Below, piece after piece: positions 20,201 through 29,987 of a stretch of DNA of 64,000 nt. A model generated the notes under the pieces. That model did no database searches and was not told where the DNA came from. It was given only the letters and a program-made list of their open reading frames with translations. The DNA is taken from contig CP150575.1 of the NCBI GenBank assembly GCA_049487715.1, positions 124,001 through 188,000 on the forward strand, read 5' to 3'. Both the position numbers and the translations under genes were made by a program. The first letter of the stretch is position 1; each line of letters opens with the position of its first letter. Origin of the DNA: Pycnococcus provasolii. Taxonomy: Eukaryota > Chlorophyta > Pseudoscourfieldiophyceae > Pseudoscourfieldiales.

Positions 20201-23200
20201 ACTAGCTGAACTCTCACAAGTCGCGGATGTGGTCACGGATGTTGATTTGGGTGGTCCCCGAATCGATTTGCGCGCTCCGCCGACCTTCGAGATGCCCTTC
20301 GTTTTCGTCTTTGGGAGCATACCCGTGAACGACTCGCCATTTGCCGCCGGGCCCTTGGAGCCTTGTTCTGGTTTTCTCTCCAATGAGCGCTTTCCCTATT
20401 GCATTGCCAAGGCAACGGATGCCGTGGACGGTGATGTATCACGGTCAATATTGGTGACCAGTGACTCAGCTGGCTGCACGCCTAAAGCTCTCAGGGAAGG
20501 ATCGTGCGTTCCTGGTACCCACAATTTCGAGTTGTCAGCATTAGATGACGATGGCAACGTTGGGAAATTCAATCGCCTCATTTCTATCAAGATTGTTGAA
20601 GGTCGTGAAGATCGCTTCGTGCTGTTTCAAACCATGCATGCGGAAGTACCTGGCACTGAGCAGTGCCGCCGTGTAGTGGATCCTCTTGAGCCTGAAAGCG
20701 GTGATGTTCGTGAAATTGTGGCTGGTTCGTTGGGTGTTGGCACTACACGTGGCCACGTTCGCGTAAAAAGTTGCATTCCGTCTGTGAACGATGGCAAGGA
20801 CGTTTTACGCATCGTGGTATCTGTGGTGGTTGAGCGCGACTCAGTCGTCACTGGTGGAACGCGACATCTCCTGCAGGGAGGGGCGTCTTTGGTAGCGCTG
20901 AAGAAGGGAAAAGAAGGGCCCTCGGCAACCGGTCCAGAGGCTGGCGTGGTTCGTCTTCGAGGGCTTATTACGTCTGCAAATGATCTTGTTGATCGGCTGA
21001 CCACACCTGAATATGACGTCAAAGCATCCGCTCAAGCAGCGACGGACATTGAAGCCCAGGCTGCAAGTTCAAGCGAACTGGCCAATCACATTACAAATGT
21101 CACCGGTAATGTGCGCTCGGGATTGGATGCAGCGGATAAATCCGCTGAGATGTTGCGTGAGCTCACAGAGCTCCTTGTCCGCGAAGAGAATGCCGCGCGT
21201 GAGGCACAGATGGAACCCCAAAGTGTTCTCACTCTGCAGGAGCGGGCAGACCGCCTAGAGGCTTCTCTGCGTACCTTCATCGAATCGGCGAATTTCATAA
21301 CTTACGGTGAAGGCTCACGACGGGATCGCAAGATATGCGATCGAGGTGTCGACGGCTCACGGATGACGTACTATAATCTGAAAGCACTGATGTCACAGTC
21401 TGAGGGAGACCGCAACGACAGCGATGATGACGATGTGCAGGTACAAAAGGAAGATGGCGCGGCAGATCCTTCGCGCCGATCTTTTCAGCCAGGCCGCAAG
21501 CTTCTTCGAGTTGCTGCAAAAGGCAAGAAGGCAGCCGTTGAACAGATAAAAAGTGACGGAGTTACCAGCCTGCCAGATAGCATTTGGGCAGGATATAATG
21601 CGCTTTCTTCACAATTAGCGGACATTGAGGCGCAACTAGATTCAGATTCTAAGAATGTCCTGTACGATGGGTACACGCGTGCAAGATACATAGGTGCGAC
21701 AGATAAACTTCGTATCATCGGTGGCATTCACATCTCACAGCGACGCCATGAGATTCCCAACGGCTGTCCGCGCGAAAAGCGAGGGACTCGATTTAATCAT
21801 CTTGTGCGCAGTGAATTCTGCGGAAACAAGAGCGCAGGAATCGGATACGGTCGAGAACCATTCGTATCTAAGCTAGAAGTCCCGCCGATTGTCCTATCCG
21901 CGCTTGAGGAATTAGTCCCTCCGCAAGCCGACGCCACCAGTGTCGGTTTGTACCAACCAGCTTTGGGTGCTTTCGTCGATGCATTCTATCGTGAAACAGA
22001 GCTTGCGCCCGATAATACATCATATGCATTCTACCGAAGCGACTACGAGCCGTCTCAATGGCAGCAATGGCAGAAGCAGATGAGTCATCAAGATGCATCT
22101 TTCGATGTGTACCTTTCCACGACGCTGATGCGAAATCGTGCTGATCTGCTAATGTGGTACCTTCTCTTAGCTCGATATGTTGATCCCTACACAAGGGATG
22201 TCACGATTCGCATACCCATGCATAGCACGAACGACAACATGCTTGTCGATGTGAAGATTACTTTCAAGTATCTTAAATCTGGCAAATTTGTCACTTCGTC
22301 CGTCGTGAGGAGGATCAACATTAATTACTGGTTTGACGGGCAACTCAAGAATCTGCTGATGTTCCTGGGCGAGATGATGGTGGCGATCGTCGCAACAAAG
22401 CTAGCGTACGATCTTGGACGCTCCACGATACGCGAGTTACATGAAGCCGCCAACGCCCTCGAGAGGCAGGCGAGAATGCGCGTGCATGTCAATCTTCGTC
22501 TGATTCACATCACAGACCAGTACTGGGACGCCGTTATCCAGCTTTTCAATGCGTTCGTGCCATTGCTTCTGGTCCTTGCCATGGCCCTTCGGTGCTTCGT
22601 CATGTTTACTCATTTGCGCAAATTCCAATACGCGAATCATTACAAGTGGTATGACGGAGAAGGTTCTTCTCAGATGCGTATTCTATTACCGAAACGCGAC
22701 GCGCCTCTTGAAAGTCCGCCTGAAGGTTATCCTCGTGGCTCTTTTCGCCACACGCTTGCGCCGGATCCGTCAGAGAAAGATGCAAACCTTAAGATGATCG
22801 ATGATATCGACACGATAGGCAGGTATGCCGACTTTGGCACATTCATGGCGGTGCCTGTGTTTGTGTTCGCATTGATACTGCTAATGAACAGCCTTGGTCG
22901 AATGCCAGGGTTTATGCCGTTCATCGCCTCGATTTCGCGCGGGGCTCCGGCGTTGATAGCGCTGGCCATCGTTTTCGCCATTTGTCTTTTGGTGTGCGCC
23001 GCCGGCATGCATTTCACGCTCGGCACAGATATTGAAGTTCATTCTAGATATCTTTCGTCGTTTGATGGCCTTGCTGCTTTCATCTTCGGTGATCCTGAGG
23101 CGATGTTGTACGCCACTCTAACAAGGAAAGAGGATGGAAATTTGCCAATGGCGATCGAGAACGTGACGATTTTTGTGTACATCATCATCTTTACCATACT

Positions 23201-24920
23201 GACGGTATTCATTTTGTTCCAGTATGTTTTGGCAATTATCACCGATTCCTTTGGGGCGGAAAGATTGAATCGCGAAAGACGCGTGAATTTCCTTGCAAGC
23301 AACGAGACGAAGCAGGATGTTATCGTGAAGTCGACTCTCGAAGACATGACTCTTCCCCGTCACCTTCACGCATTGCTTTACGCTATGGGTCTGAATCGTC
23401 TTTCTGCCTATGTGATTCAGCCAAAGGCAAAGAAGCGGACTGCGCGACCACTTAAAAGAAGATATTCGGCAGAGGAGGTGTTTGGTCCAGATTCCTCGTA
23501 TATCAAGAAGCAAGGCAGTGGTATGAAGTCATTCTCTGCAGCAGCGCACACGCTTATAGACTCCATGAGATTTGCTCGCAGGCTAGAAGGATTACTAGCC
23601 GGAGAGGATCTGGAGCAAAAGAGCATTGCGCAACTCCATTCGAATATTCTATTTTCTGAGAAGAATTCTGAGAATGCTAACGAGCCATCGACTGATAAAG
23701 TGCCTGACTCGACTGAAAGTGACGATCTCTTTTCTGAGAAGAATTCTGAGAAGGATAACGAGCCATCGACTGATAAAGTGACTGACTCGACTGAAAGTGT
23801 CGTCGTCGATACTCACGTGATTTCTGTGAAGGTGGATGATGATCATGATGATCGTGATGATGATCGTGATGTTCCAATTATCATGGACGTGTTGACCAAA
23901 TCGGACATTGGCGCCACGCCTCAAAATAAAGTAGATGATTCAGAGGAGACAATGCAAGATGCGCAGGAGACAATGCAAGATGCAAAGAAGACGACGCAGA
24001 ACCTCGCGACCACGACAGGGCATTCCGTTAACGAAAAGCGGAGAAGTCGGCGTATGAGGAGGTTGACGTTAGGATATTCGTTTGCAGAGATGCCTTTCTG
24101 GCGCTATATGAATATAAATGAGGTGAACCGCTACGAAGTGAGCATTCCAAACTTGCCTGCACTTGGCAATGTCGGTGTTCGTTTAATGGGCAAGATCCTC
24201 GAAAAGGTGCACGAGACATCAGCTGTTATCGAGCATAACGAGCACGCTGTTGCATGGGCCACTCACAAGTCCGAAACGGCCGGCTTTATTCGGCAATTGA
24301 TCTCATCGTGGAACAAAATGGCTACCAAAACGTTGGGTGGCGGCAGCTTGGGCACAGTAGAGCAGCTTCTGTTTCTATTTGCTTTGCAGAACGATCGCTT
24401 CGATCTTCGCAGGTACCACACCCTTAAGCATGCCCATCTGCAGCAAATTGTGGAACGCACATTCGTGCTTTTAGCAGACCGTGTTGTCCACGATCTTGGT
24501 GGAAATCCTGGCTCAGAGTTAGAAGGCGATAATGTAAGTAGAGTTGTGAAGGCGTGTCTCATCCGTGCGCGCGACAATACGAGAGGCATCACGTTGTCGA
24601 CGCGCATGATGATGGAGCATGGCGCAATTTTGAAGACTGCCGTGAAAAGCAGAAAGGCATTCCGTCTACTTGAAGCAACGCGTGGTGCACGACTGAAGCC
24701 GCTGCGCCGTGTGAATTCCATGGAGATGACACTTTTAGATATATGGCGCGACTTGAAAAAAGTTTTTTGTGGAGTGGAAAGAATTGAGTACCATGAACGC
24801 CAAGTGATGGCGGAAAAGACGTACCACATGTGGGCGGAAGACGAGGAGGCTGATTACGACGATGTGATTATATCGTCGCGCATTGCAAGATCTCGTGGTG
24901 TAGCATTGCATAATAAATAG
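14112..24920 (+). CDS. Giant polycystin-type cation channel with C-type lectin-like and HYR/DUF5011-like ectodomains
   Basis: One intronless frame of 3,602 residues from ATG 14112 (the longer frame would use TTG). In order: a cytosolic N-terminus; a transmembrane helix near 78-98; a Cys-rich module ([19 protein letters not shown], ~145-172); a 24-base tandem repeat encoding [16 protein letters not shown] (~393-575); two C-type lectin-like domains (~595-716 and ~736-878); long polyproline linkers; four to five DUF5011/HYR-like Ig modules (~1462-2170, e.g. [12 protein letters not shown] and [12 protein letters not shown]); a coiled-coil/Ser-rich part with dibasic sites; the polycystin ectodomain (~2500-2737); six channel helices (~2738-3050) ending in [15 protein letters not shown]; and a charged tail with an acidic duplicated repeat. 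PKD channels conduct Ca2+ and cations and often act in cilia or surface sensing. Lectin and Ig modules suggest ligand or mechanical sensing (inference). Confidence 0.88.
15291..15834 (+). repeat. 24-base tandem repeat encoding PPPPFPDS and TSALFPDS octapeptides
   Basis: About 22 units of 24 bases lie in frame inside the polycystin gene. Two unit types (proline type and TSALFPDS type) alternate irregularly, sharing the FP(D/N)S half. Near-identical codons between units point to recent slippage or unequal exchange. Confidence 0.85.
23649..23804 (+). repeat. Two 78-base tandem units encoding an acidic 26-residue repeat
   Basis: Two copies encode LFSEKNSE(N/K).[13 protein letters not shown] in the cytosolic tail of the polycystin-type channel. 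They are in frame and have few substitutions. Confidence 0.8.
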
Positions 24921-24928
24921 TAATTAAT

Positions 24929-24933
24929 TGTAA
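24929..24933 (+). terminator. TGTAA poly(A) signal of the polycystin gene
   Basis: TGTAA lies 8 bases after the stop. Confidence 0.5.
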
Positions 24934-24983
24934 TCACGATCGTTAAACAGATTATACATTCCATTACCTGCTTGAAACAGCAA

Positions 24984-25010
24984 CAAACAAACAAACAAAC
25001 AAACAAACAA
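24984..25010. repeat. (CAAA)n microsatellite
   Basis: Seven near-perfect CAAA/ACAA tetramers lie between the convergent polycystin and J-protein genes. TTACA at 25014-25018 is the minus-strand TGTAA of the next gene. Confidence 0.85.
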
Positions 25011-25028
25011 TTATTACACAACTTTTTA

Positions 25029-27053
25029 TTAACGAACTTGGATAATACCCGAGTTGACGAGCTTCTGTATCTTCGTAGCCACGCCAGGGTCCTGCATATG
25101 TGTCTGTGCAGCCTTTGGATCCTCCTGCTGCATATCATCAAGAACCTGCCGCATTTCCGGGTCACTCAGAATGTTCTGCACCTCAGGTTTTGCCATCGCA
25201 CGCTCCTGCATCGAGCAGATCTCCTCCTCGCTCAACTCGCCGCGGTTCGCCTTGTTGATGTGCTCGACGCAACGACGAACTCCATCCTTGCACTCTTCGT
25301 TCGACACGTCGATATCAAGCCCATTTTGGTACGATGCGAGCGCGTCGTCGTAGTCCTTCAGAAAGAACTCGGCGGCAGCCTTACGCGAGTATCCCTTGAC
25401 GAAGTCAGGCGCAATCTCGATGCACAGGTCTGCATCCTTCAGCGCCTCGTTGAGCGAGAACATCTTCGTGTAGCACGCCGCGCGATTGCTGTAGATGAGG
25501 TGGCGACCTTCGCCGTCTGGCCCGAGACGCTTGAGAGCCTCGGTGTAGTGCTCCACGGCGGCGGGGTAGTTGGCACCCTTGAAGCACTCATTTCCCTTCG
25601 CCTTCTCCTCCGCCGCCAGCTCCGGATTAATGTACGTCTTCTCCTCCGCAGGCACATGTACAGGCGGATTGTCGTGCGAGCTGGCGATTGTCGCCACTGG
25701 CGCAGTGTCAAGCACATCCTTCGCCTGTGGCGCCAGCGTCCACCGGCGATTCTCGCTTGGTGGTGCGCACCGCAGCATAAGCATCATTGCTCCTCTCAGG
25801 GAGACGTTTGCAGCGTCTGCCGGGTCTGGCATTCCTTCGCCCACTATCGCCATCTCCTCAACACCCCCGCATCCTCCGCGGCGCAGCCCACCGGCAAGAA
25901 CGTTGAAGACGGCGCGTCGGGCGTGCTTCGATCCGCCGTCCGCGCCGCCGTCACGGAAAGAAGGCGCGCGGAAAGCGGCGCCGCCAGACGCCTGTGAGTC
26001 CGCCTGAAATGACGCGCTGCGGCTGAGCACCACCGCGTCCCTCCAGCAGAGCACATCCTCCGCGCACTCGCCGTGCGCCGAAGAAGGCCAAGCCGTCAGC
26101 CTCACCTCCAGGTCCCTCGTACCGCGCCTCTTAAAGTACGCGTGCCTTGCACTTCGCAGCGTGAAGCTCGCGTCGCCAGGCAGCGTGTCAACGTACTCGT
26201 TGCCCTCCCCGGGGAAGTCGAGGCACTGCCCGTCTACCGCGCCTTTCCTCACAACCAGGTGAAACTGCTTCCGCTCCTCGTACGACTGGCCCGTCGAGTC
26301 CACCTGCTGCCTGTTTTTCTCCACCGTGATGGTAACGCCGTCGTGCATCTCCTCGAGGGACAGCTGCACCTCCGCGGTGATGGTTGGAGGCTTTACAGTC
26401 TTCTGCTTCGCGCGGCGAAGGCGCGACATCTCACCCGCCCCGCGCGACATGAGCCGCTGCTCTTCCGCGCTGAGAACTGGCCGACTTCCAGGTCCGTGCG
26501 TCTCGATGTGGTCGCGCGTTTTGTCGTAGAGCGCGCGCATAGCATCGTCGACGAGTACGTCGTGCGCGACTTGCAGCTTCTGGAACTGCTCGCGCATGAA
26601 GGTGCGCTGTTCGTCGCTCGCGTTCGGAGGCGCCTTGTCTGGGTGGTATGCGAGCGCGTGCTTTCGGAACGCGCGGCGAATTTCCTCGGTGCTGCACGCA
26701 CGATCAAGCTGCAGGAGCTTGTAGTAGTCGACGTCGGGGTCGAAGCGGTCGACGATGCGCCTCGCTTCGCCGCTCGCCTCGAGCTCCGCCTTGGCAGCCT
26801 CCGCGTCCTTCTTGCGCTGCTCCGGCGTTCTGTAGTTGCTCCCCTCTCTCCTCCTCCGCTCCGCCTCCCTCTCATCTTCCTTCGCCTTCGCCTTGGCCGC
26901 CTCTCGTGCCGCCTCCTCCATGAACCTGCGAAAGGCGTCCGGGTCGATGACGCGCGCGACGTGGTTTCCGCCGCTGCGCGCATGCCTGCGCCTGTTGATT
27001 TCCTCGTTGCGTTCCGCGACTGACAAGTTGTCGTCCAGTAGAGTGAGGGACAT
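25029..27053 (-). CDS. J-domain co-chaperone fused to HOP/STI1 TPR2B-DP2 module
   Basis: 674 residues from ATG 27053 (MSLTLLDDN); about 29 further residues upstream in frame look like leader. Architecture: a basic coiled-coil N-terminus; a J-domain (~105-175) with an intact HPD (YHPDKA); a class-B type DnaJ C-terminal region (~221-431), including RKGAVDGQCLDFPGEGNE and EGMPDP; three TPR repeats (~484-601, KAKGNECFKGANYPAAVEHYTEA); and a terminal STI1/DP2 domain ending IQKLVNSGI. The C-terminal half follows the plan of the C-terminus of the Hsp70-Hsp90 adaptor HOP. J-domains stimulate Hsp70 ATPase, and the HOP TPR2B module binds Hsp70 C-termini. One chain therefore carries both Hsp70-activating and Hsp70-docking parts. 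The frame is continuous with no splice signals at the junction, so the fusion looks genuine. Confidence 0.9.
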   Translation of the reverse strand: MSLTLLDDNLSVAERNEEINRRRHARSGGNHVARVIDPDAFRRFMEEAAREAAKAKAKEDEREAERRRREGSNYRTPEQRKKDAEAAKAELEASGEARRIVDRFDPDVDYYKLLQLDRACSTEEIRRAFRKHALAYHPDKAPPNASDEQRTFMREQFQKLQVAHDVLVDDAMRALYDKTRDHIETHGPGSRPVLSAEEQRLMSRGAGEMSRLRRAKQKTVKPPTITAEVQLSLEEMHDGVTITVEKNRQQVDSTGQSYEERKQFHLVVRKGAVDGQCLDFPGEGNEYVDTLPGDASFTLRSARHAYFKRRGTRDLEVRLTAWPSSAHGECAEDVLCWRDAVVLSRSASFQADSQASGGAAFRAPSFRDGGADGGSKHARRAVFNVLAGGLRRGGCGGVEEMAIVGEGMPDPADAANVSLRGAMMLMLRCAPPSENRRWTLAPQAKDVLDTAPVATIASSHDNPPVHVPAEEKTYINPELAAEEKAKGNECFKGANYPAAVEHYTEALKRLGPDGEGRHLIYSNRAACYTKMFSLNEALKDADLCIEIAPDFVKGYSRKAAAEFFLKDYDDALASYQNGLDIDVSNEECKDGVRRCVEHINKANRGELSEEEICSMQERAMAKPEVQNILSDPEMRQVLDDMQQEDPKAAQTHMQDPGVATKIQKLVNSGIIQVR

Positions 27054-27147
27054 GATCCGTAGACTACTGTGATGAATGGTAACGGCGGGGCGTAGAATGC
27101 ATGCATGGTAACGGACAACGCATAAAAAAAGAAAAGGCAAGTCTGGG

Positions 27148-27180
27148 TTTTTTTTTTTTTGGGGGGGGGGGGGGGGGGGG
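27148..27180. repeat. T13-G20 homopolymer block
   Basis: Thirteen T are followed directly by about twenty G, roughly 100 bases upstream of the first RCC1-repeat gene. Its length may be inaccurate because homopolymers are error-prone. Confidence 0.8.
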
Positions 27181-27281
27181 AGTGGTGCGGGACCGGGAAT
27201 TTTATTAGGGCCTACTTAGTGTAGAAAGAGGTGGTCCCTCGGGATTCACGTCTTCGGTCCTCGCCTCCCTCCGAGTCATTG

Positions 27282-28249
27282 ATGAGTCTCGCGTACGATG
27301 CCCTGCGTGTCTTCGTCAACTGGCAGCGTGAACGTAGATTACACAAGGTGCGGGAGCGGAAACAAGCCGCGCGAAAGGCAACTGGACTGCTCGCAGCAGC
27401 AGGTGGCGGCTATTTTGACGTAGGAGGTACCTCGTCAGCGATACGAGTCGACGGCAGTATCGCGTGCTGGGGCCACAACGATCGCGGCCAGGCGCCTCGT
27501 GCTGGGGCGTTCCGGGCAACTTCGTCGCAATCGCGGCGGGTGCGCACCACTCTTTGGCGCTACGAGTCGACGGCAGCATCGCGTGCTGGGGAGACAACAA
27601 TCGCGGCCAGGCGCCTCGTGCTGGCGTTCCGGGCAACTTCGTCGCAATCGCTGCGGGTGCTGCGCACTCTTTGGCGCTACGAGTCGACGGCAGTATCGCG
27701 TGTTGGGGAGACAACGATCGCGGCGAAGCCCCTCCCGACGGCATTCCGGGCAACTTCGTCGCAATCGCGGCGGGTGCTGCGCACTCTTTGGCGCTACGAG
27801 TCGACGGCAGTATCGCGTGCTGGGGCCGCAACGATCTCGGCCAGGCACCTCCCGACGGCGTTCCAGGCAACTTCGTCGCAATCGCCGCGAGTGACATCCA
27901 CTCTTTGGCGCTACGAGTCGACGGCAGTGTCGCGTGCTGGGGATATAACGAGAACGGCCAAGCACCTCCCGACGGCGTTACGGGCGACTTCGTCGCAATC
28001 GCTGCCGGTATTTGGCACTCCTTAGCGCTACGAGTCGACGGCAGTGTCGCGTGCTGGGGAGACAACAGGTTTGGCCGGGCACCTCCCGCTGGCGTTCCGG
28101 GCAACTTCGTCGCAATCGCGGCGGGTGCTGCGCACTCTTTGGCGCTAGGAGCCGACGGCAGTATCGCGTGTTGGGGAGACAACGATCGCGGCCAGGCCCC
28201 TCCCGACGGCGTCTCTGGTCCATTCAGGGTTACGCACGCGAATTTGTAA
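27282..28249 (+). pseudogene. RCC1/BLIP-II-like repeat protein with a 2-base frameshift in the first repeat
   Basis: From ATG 27282 the frame reads a basic N-terminal helix (NWQRERRLHKVRERKQ) and the first RCC1-like blade (VDGSIACWGHNDRGQAP). It then loses the repeat pattern. The pattern resumes two bases out of phase and continues through six more 39-residue repeats (VPGNFVAIAAGAAHSLALRVDGSIACWG...) to a TAA at 28247-28249. At the break, GGGG (27504-27507) replaces the GG found at the same place in later repeats. Reading through would give roughly 320 residues of beta-propeller. Such repeats mediate protein binding. This may be a real null allele or a sequencing error; I favour error because the rest is intact. 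The stop overlaps TGTAA. A paralogue lies at 41870-42931. Confidence 0.75.
27432..28200 (+). repeat. 117-base tandem repeats of the RCC1-like gene
   Basis: About seven units have an exact 117-base spacing (for example TCTTTGGCGC at 27551, 27668, 27785 and 27902), each encoding one 39-residue blade. The nucleotide sequences are nearly identical, unlike the diverged units of the second RCC1-like gene. Confidence 0.85.
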
Positions 28250-28436
28250 AACGGATTTTTGTTGACTCAACACCTCTTAGTCTTAGACATGGAGAGTATG
28301 TAGTCTAAGGAATATGTGACCTTTGCGGTAGGGAAGGAGCGAGTCTACGTTGATAGATTCTCATGCGCGTTGCGCGTTGCTCGACGTTGCTGCGCGTTGG
28401 CAACGTCTGTGAGAACATTATTATCGTAGTGGCCTA

Positions 28437-29378
28437 CTACACTGTCTTCGTCCCAGCCACCTCCCACATAAGCATACTGCCCAACGATCTGTACGGGCGC
28501 CAGTGTTCAGTCGCCTCTACCAACAACTTCTGACTGCGAGCGTCCACAGCCTTGTCCTTGACGGGAACGCCGTACAGCTTCGCTATCCCACGAGCGACGA
28601 CGAGGTCGCCGACGGGAAGCACGTCCGCGTGGCCGAGCGTGAACATCAAAAACATGTGCACAGTCCACGGACCTATCCCACGGATCTTCACGAGCTTTTC
28701 GAACGCTTCGTCGGCACCCATCGCACGCAGCGACGCGTCGTCGAGGTGGCTGGCGCCGCCACTCGGCACGAACTCCTCCGCGAGCGCACCGATGTATTCC
28801 AACTTGCGCTGCGACAAGCCAGCGGCACGCAGCTCGGCTTCCCTTGTCGAGCACGCAGTCTTCACGTGCGTCGGCGTGACATTGTTGTGACCACCAAGCG
28901 TCGCGACGACGCGTGTGTGAATGGTATTCGCCGCCGCGCCTGCCAACTGCTGGTAGACGACGGACCTAACGAGCGCACGGAAGCACCTATGTTCGCCGTC
29001 GTCAGCATTGCTGCCGTCTGCGTCGATTTGCTTCCCGTTGGTGCCAGCTTCTGTTTTCCCCCACCGCACGAGCAAGCGCTGTGGCACACCGCACTTCTTG
29101 ACAACTTCTCGCATTTTGGGGCACACCTCGCTGAGCTTCGCGATTCCCTTTCTGACAAACTCTTCGCAGTCGAGCGTCTCCTGCGAGGTTGATGGCTTAC
29201 TCGTATGCAGAGCGCGTGACGGAGGCGCGTCACCTGCACCCCCCAGCGCGCGTTCTGTCTGCGTAGTCGTCTCGGTTCGCGCACACAAACGGGTTCGTTT
29301 TGCGGGTCGCGTGGGCGTGTTTTCGAGTACAAGAGCGGAGCGCACTTGACGGACGGGCGTTGCGAGCGCCTTCATCAT
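28437..29378 (-). CDS. DNA-3-methyladenine glycosylase, AlkA/HhH-GPD family
   Basis: 313 residues from ATG 29378. The N-terminal ~70 residues are polar and poorly conserved, possibly an organellar or nuclear targeting region. The catalytic region carries FRALVRSVVYQQLAGAAANTI, the helix-hairpin-helix KIRGIGPWTVHMFLMFTLG and the GPD-type loop ADVLPVGDLVVARG, whose Asp is the catalytic residue in this superfamily. These enzymes remove alkylated purines such as 3-methyladenine by base excision. It is divergent from the CHCH gene across a region with two ATTAGGGGTTCG motifs. Confidence 0.93.
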   Translation of the reverse strand: MMKALATPVRQVRSALVLENTPTRPAKRTRLCARTETTTQTERALGGAGDAPPSRALHTSKPSTSQETLDCEEFVRKGIAKLSEVCPKMREVVKKCGVPQRLLVRWGKTEAGTNGKQIDADGSNADDGEHRCFRALVRSVVYQQLAGAAANTIHTRVVATLGGHNNVTPTHVKTACSTREAELRAAGLSQRKLEYIGALAEEFVPSGGASHLDDASLRAMGADEAFEKLVKIRGIGPWTVHMFLMFTLGHADVLPVGDLVVARGIAKLYGVPVKDKAVDARSQKLLVEATEHWRPYRSLGSMLMWEVAGTKTV

Positions 29379-29488
29379 CGGTGAAGTGATGTGAGTGTGA
29401 GTTGGGACACCGGGAGGACGGGAAGGGAAGGGAACAAGGCGAGAAGACAGGAAGATGAAGAGAAGAAGGACGCGAGATGAGTTTGATT

Positions 29489-29529
29489 ATTAGGGGTTCG
29501 ATTTAGTTTAGATCTTGATTAGGGGTTCG
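29489..29529. promoter_or_regulatory. Two direct copies of ATTAGGGGTTCG between divergent genes
   Basis: Identical 12-mers occur at 29489-29500 and 29518-29529 between the AlkA-type gene (minus) and the CHCH gene (plus). They share the core found at 1457 and 7758. A regulatory function is inference. Confidence 0.4.
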
Positions 29530-29542
29530 CCGCTCCTGGTGC

Positions 29543-29981
29543 ATGCCTGACGTCACTCGTCGCGTGTTTGTTTCCCCCCTCTCCATCCTCTCCATCATCC
29601 GTTCCCCTCTCGTGTGGATCCAGCCGCCATTGTTGTGTCGCCTCCTCAGCTCTTGCCAGCATTTCTCCCTCACAATCACAAACCACCAGCAGGCTCAAGC
29701 CTGAGGCCACGACGCCGTTGACGGCTCCGGCTCCGGCTCCGGCGAAGAAGGCGTCGCAAGACCTCGCGACCACAACACCTCCAGTGAGTGAGCCTGCAGT
29801 CACTCTGGAAGAGAAGCCGTCCGTCTGCCTCACGCAAGTGCTCGAACTCATCAACTGCGTCACGTCGCAGAAGTACGACGAACCAGCCTGCGTCAACAAA
29901 CTGAGGGCGCTGCGCGAGTGCGCGCTGAAACACGGAATCAAGCAATTCTCCACGCAGAAAAACAAAAGTCAGCAAACGTAG
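29543..29981 (+). CDS. Twin-CX9C (CHCH) mitochondrial protein, probably spliced
   Basis: The C-terminal part has a textbook coiled-coil-helix-coiled-coil-helix pair: CLTQVLELINC (C-x9-C), a short linker, then CVNKLRALREC (C-x9-C). CHCH proteins are imported into the mitochondrial intermembrane space by Mia40; candidates include mitoribosomal mS37/MRP10-like or a complex-assembly factor. The frame of this domain contains no ATG. An ATG at 29543 lies in another frame, and an intron such as 29612-29699 (GTGTGG...CTCAAG) would join it correctly and give about 116 residues. That splice is my inference and other donors fit too. An Ala-Pro linker precedes the CHCH domain. The stop is only 6 bases before the ATG of the next gene on the same strand. 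Confidence 0.6.
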
Positions 29982-29987
29982 ACAGAC

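Noticed and set aside
23877-24002. ATGCAAGATGC-type duplication in the polycystin tail as a mobile element
   Set aside because: A short in-frame duplication (ETMQDA) within coding sequence; simple slippage is enough.
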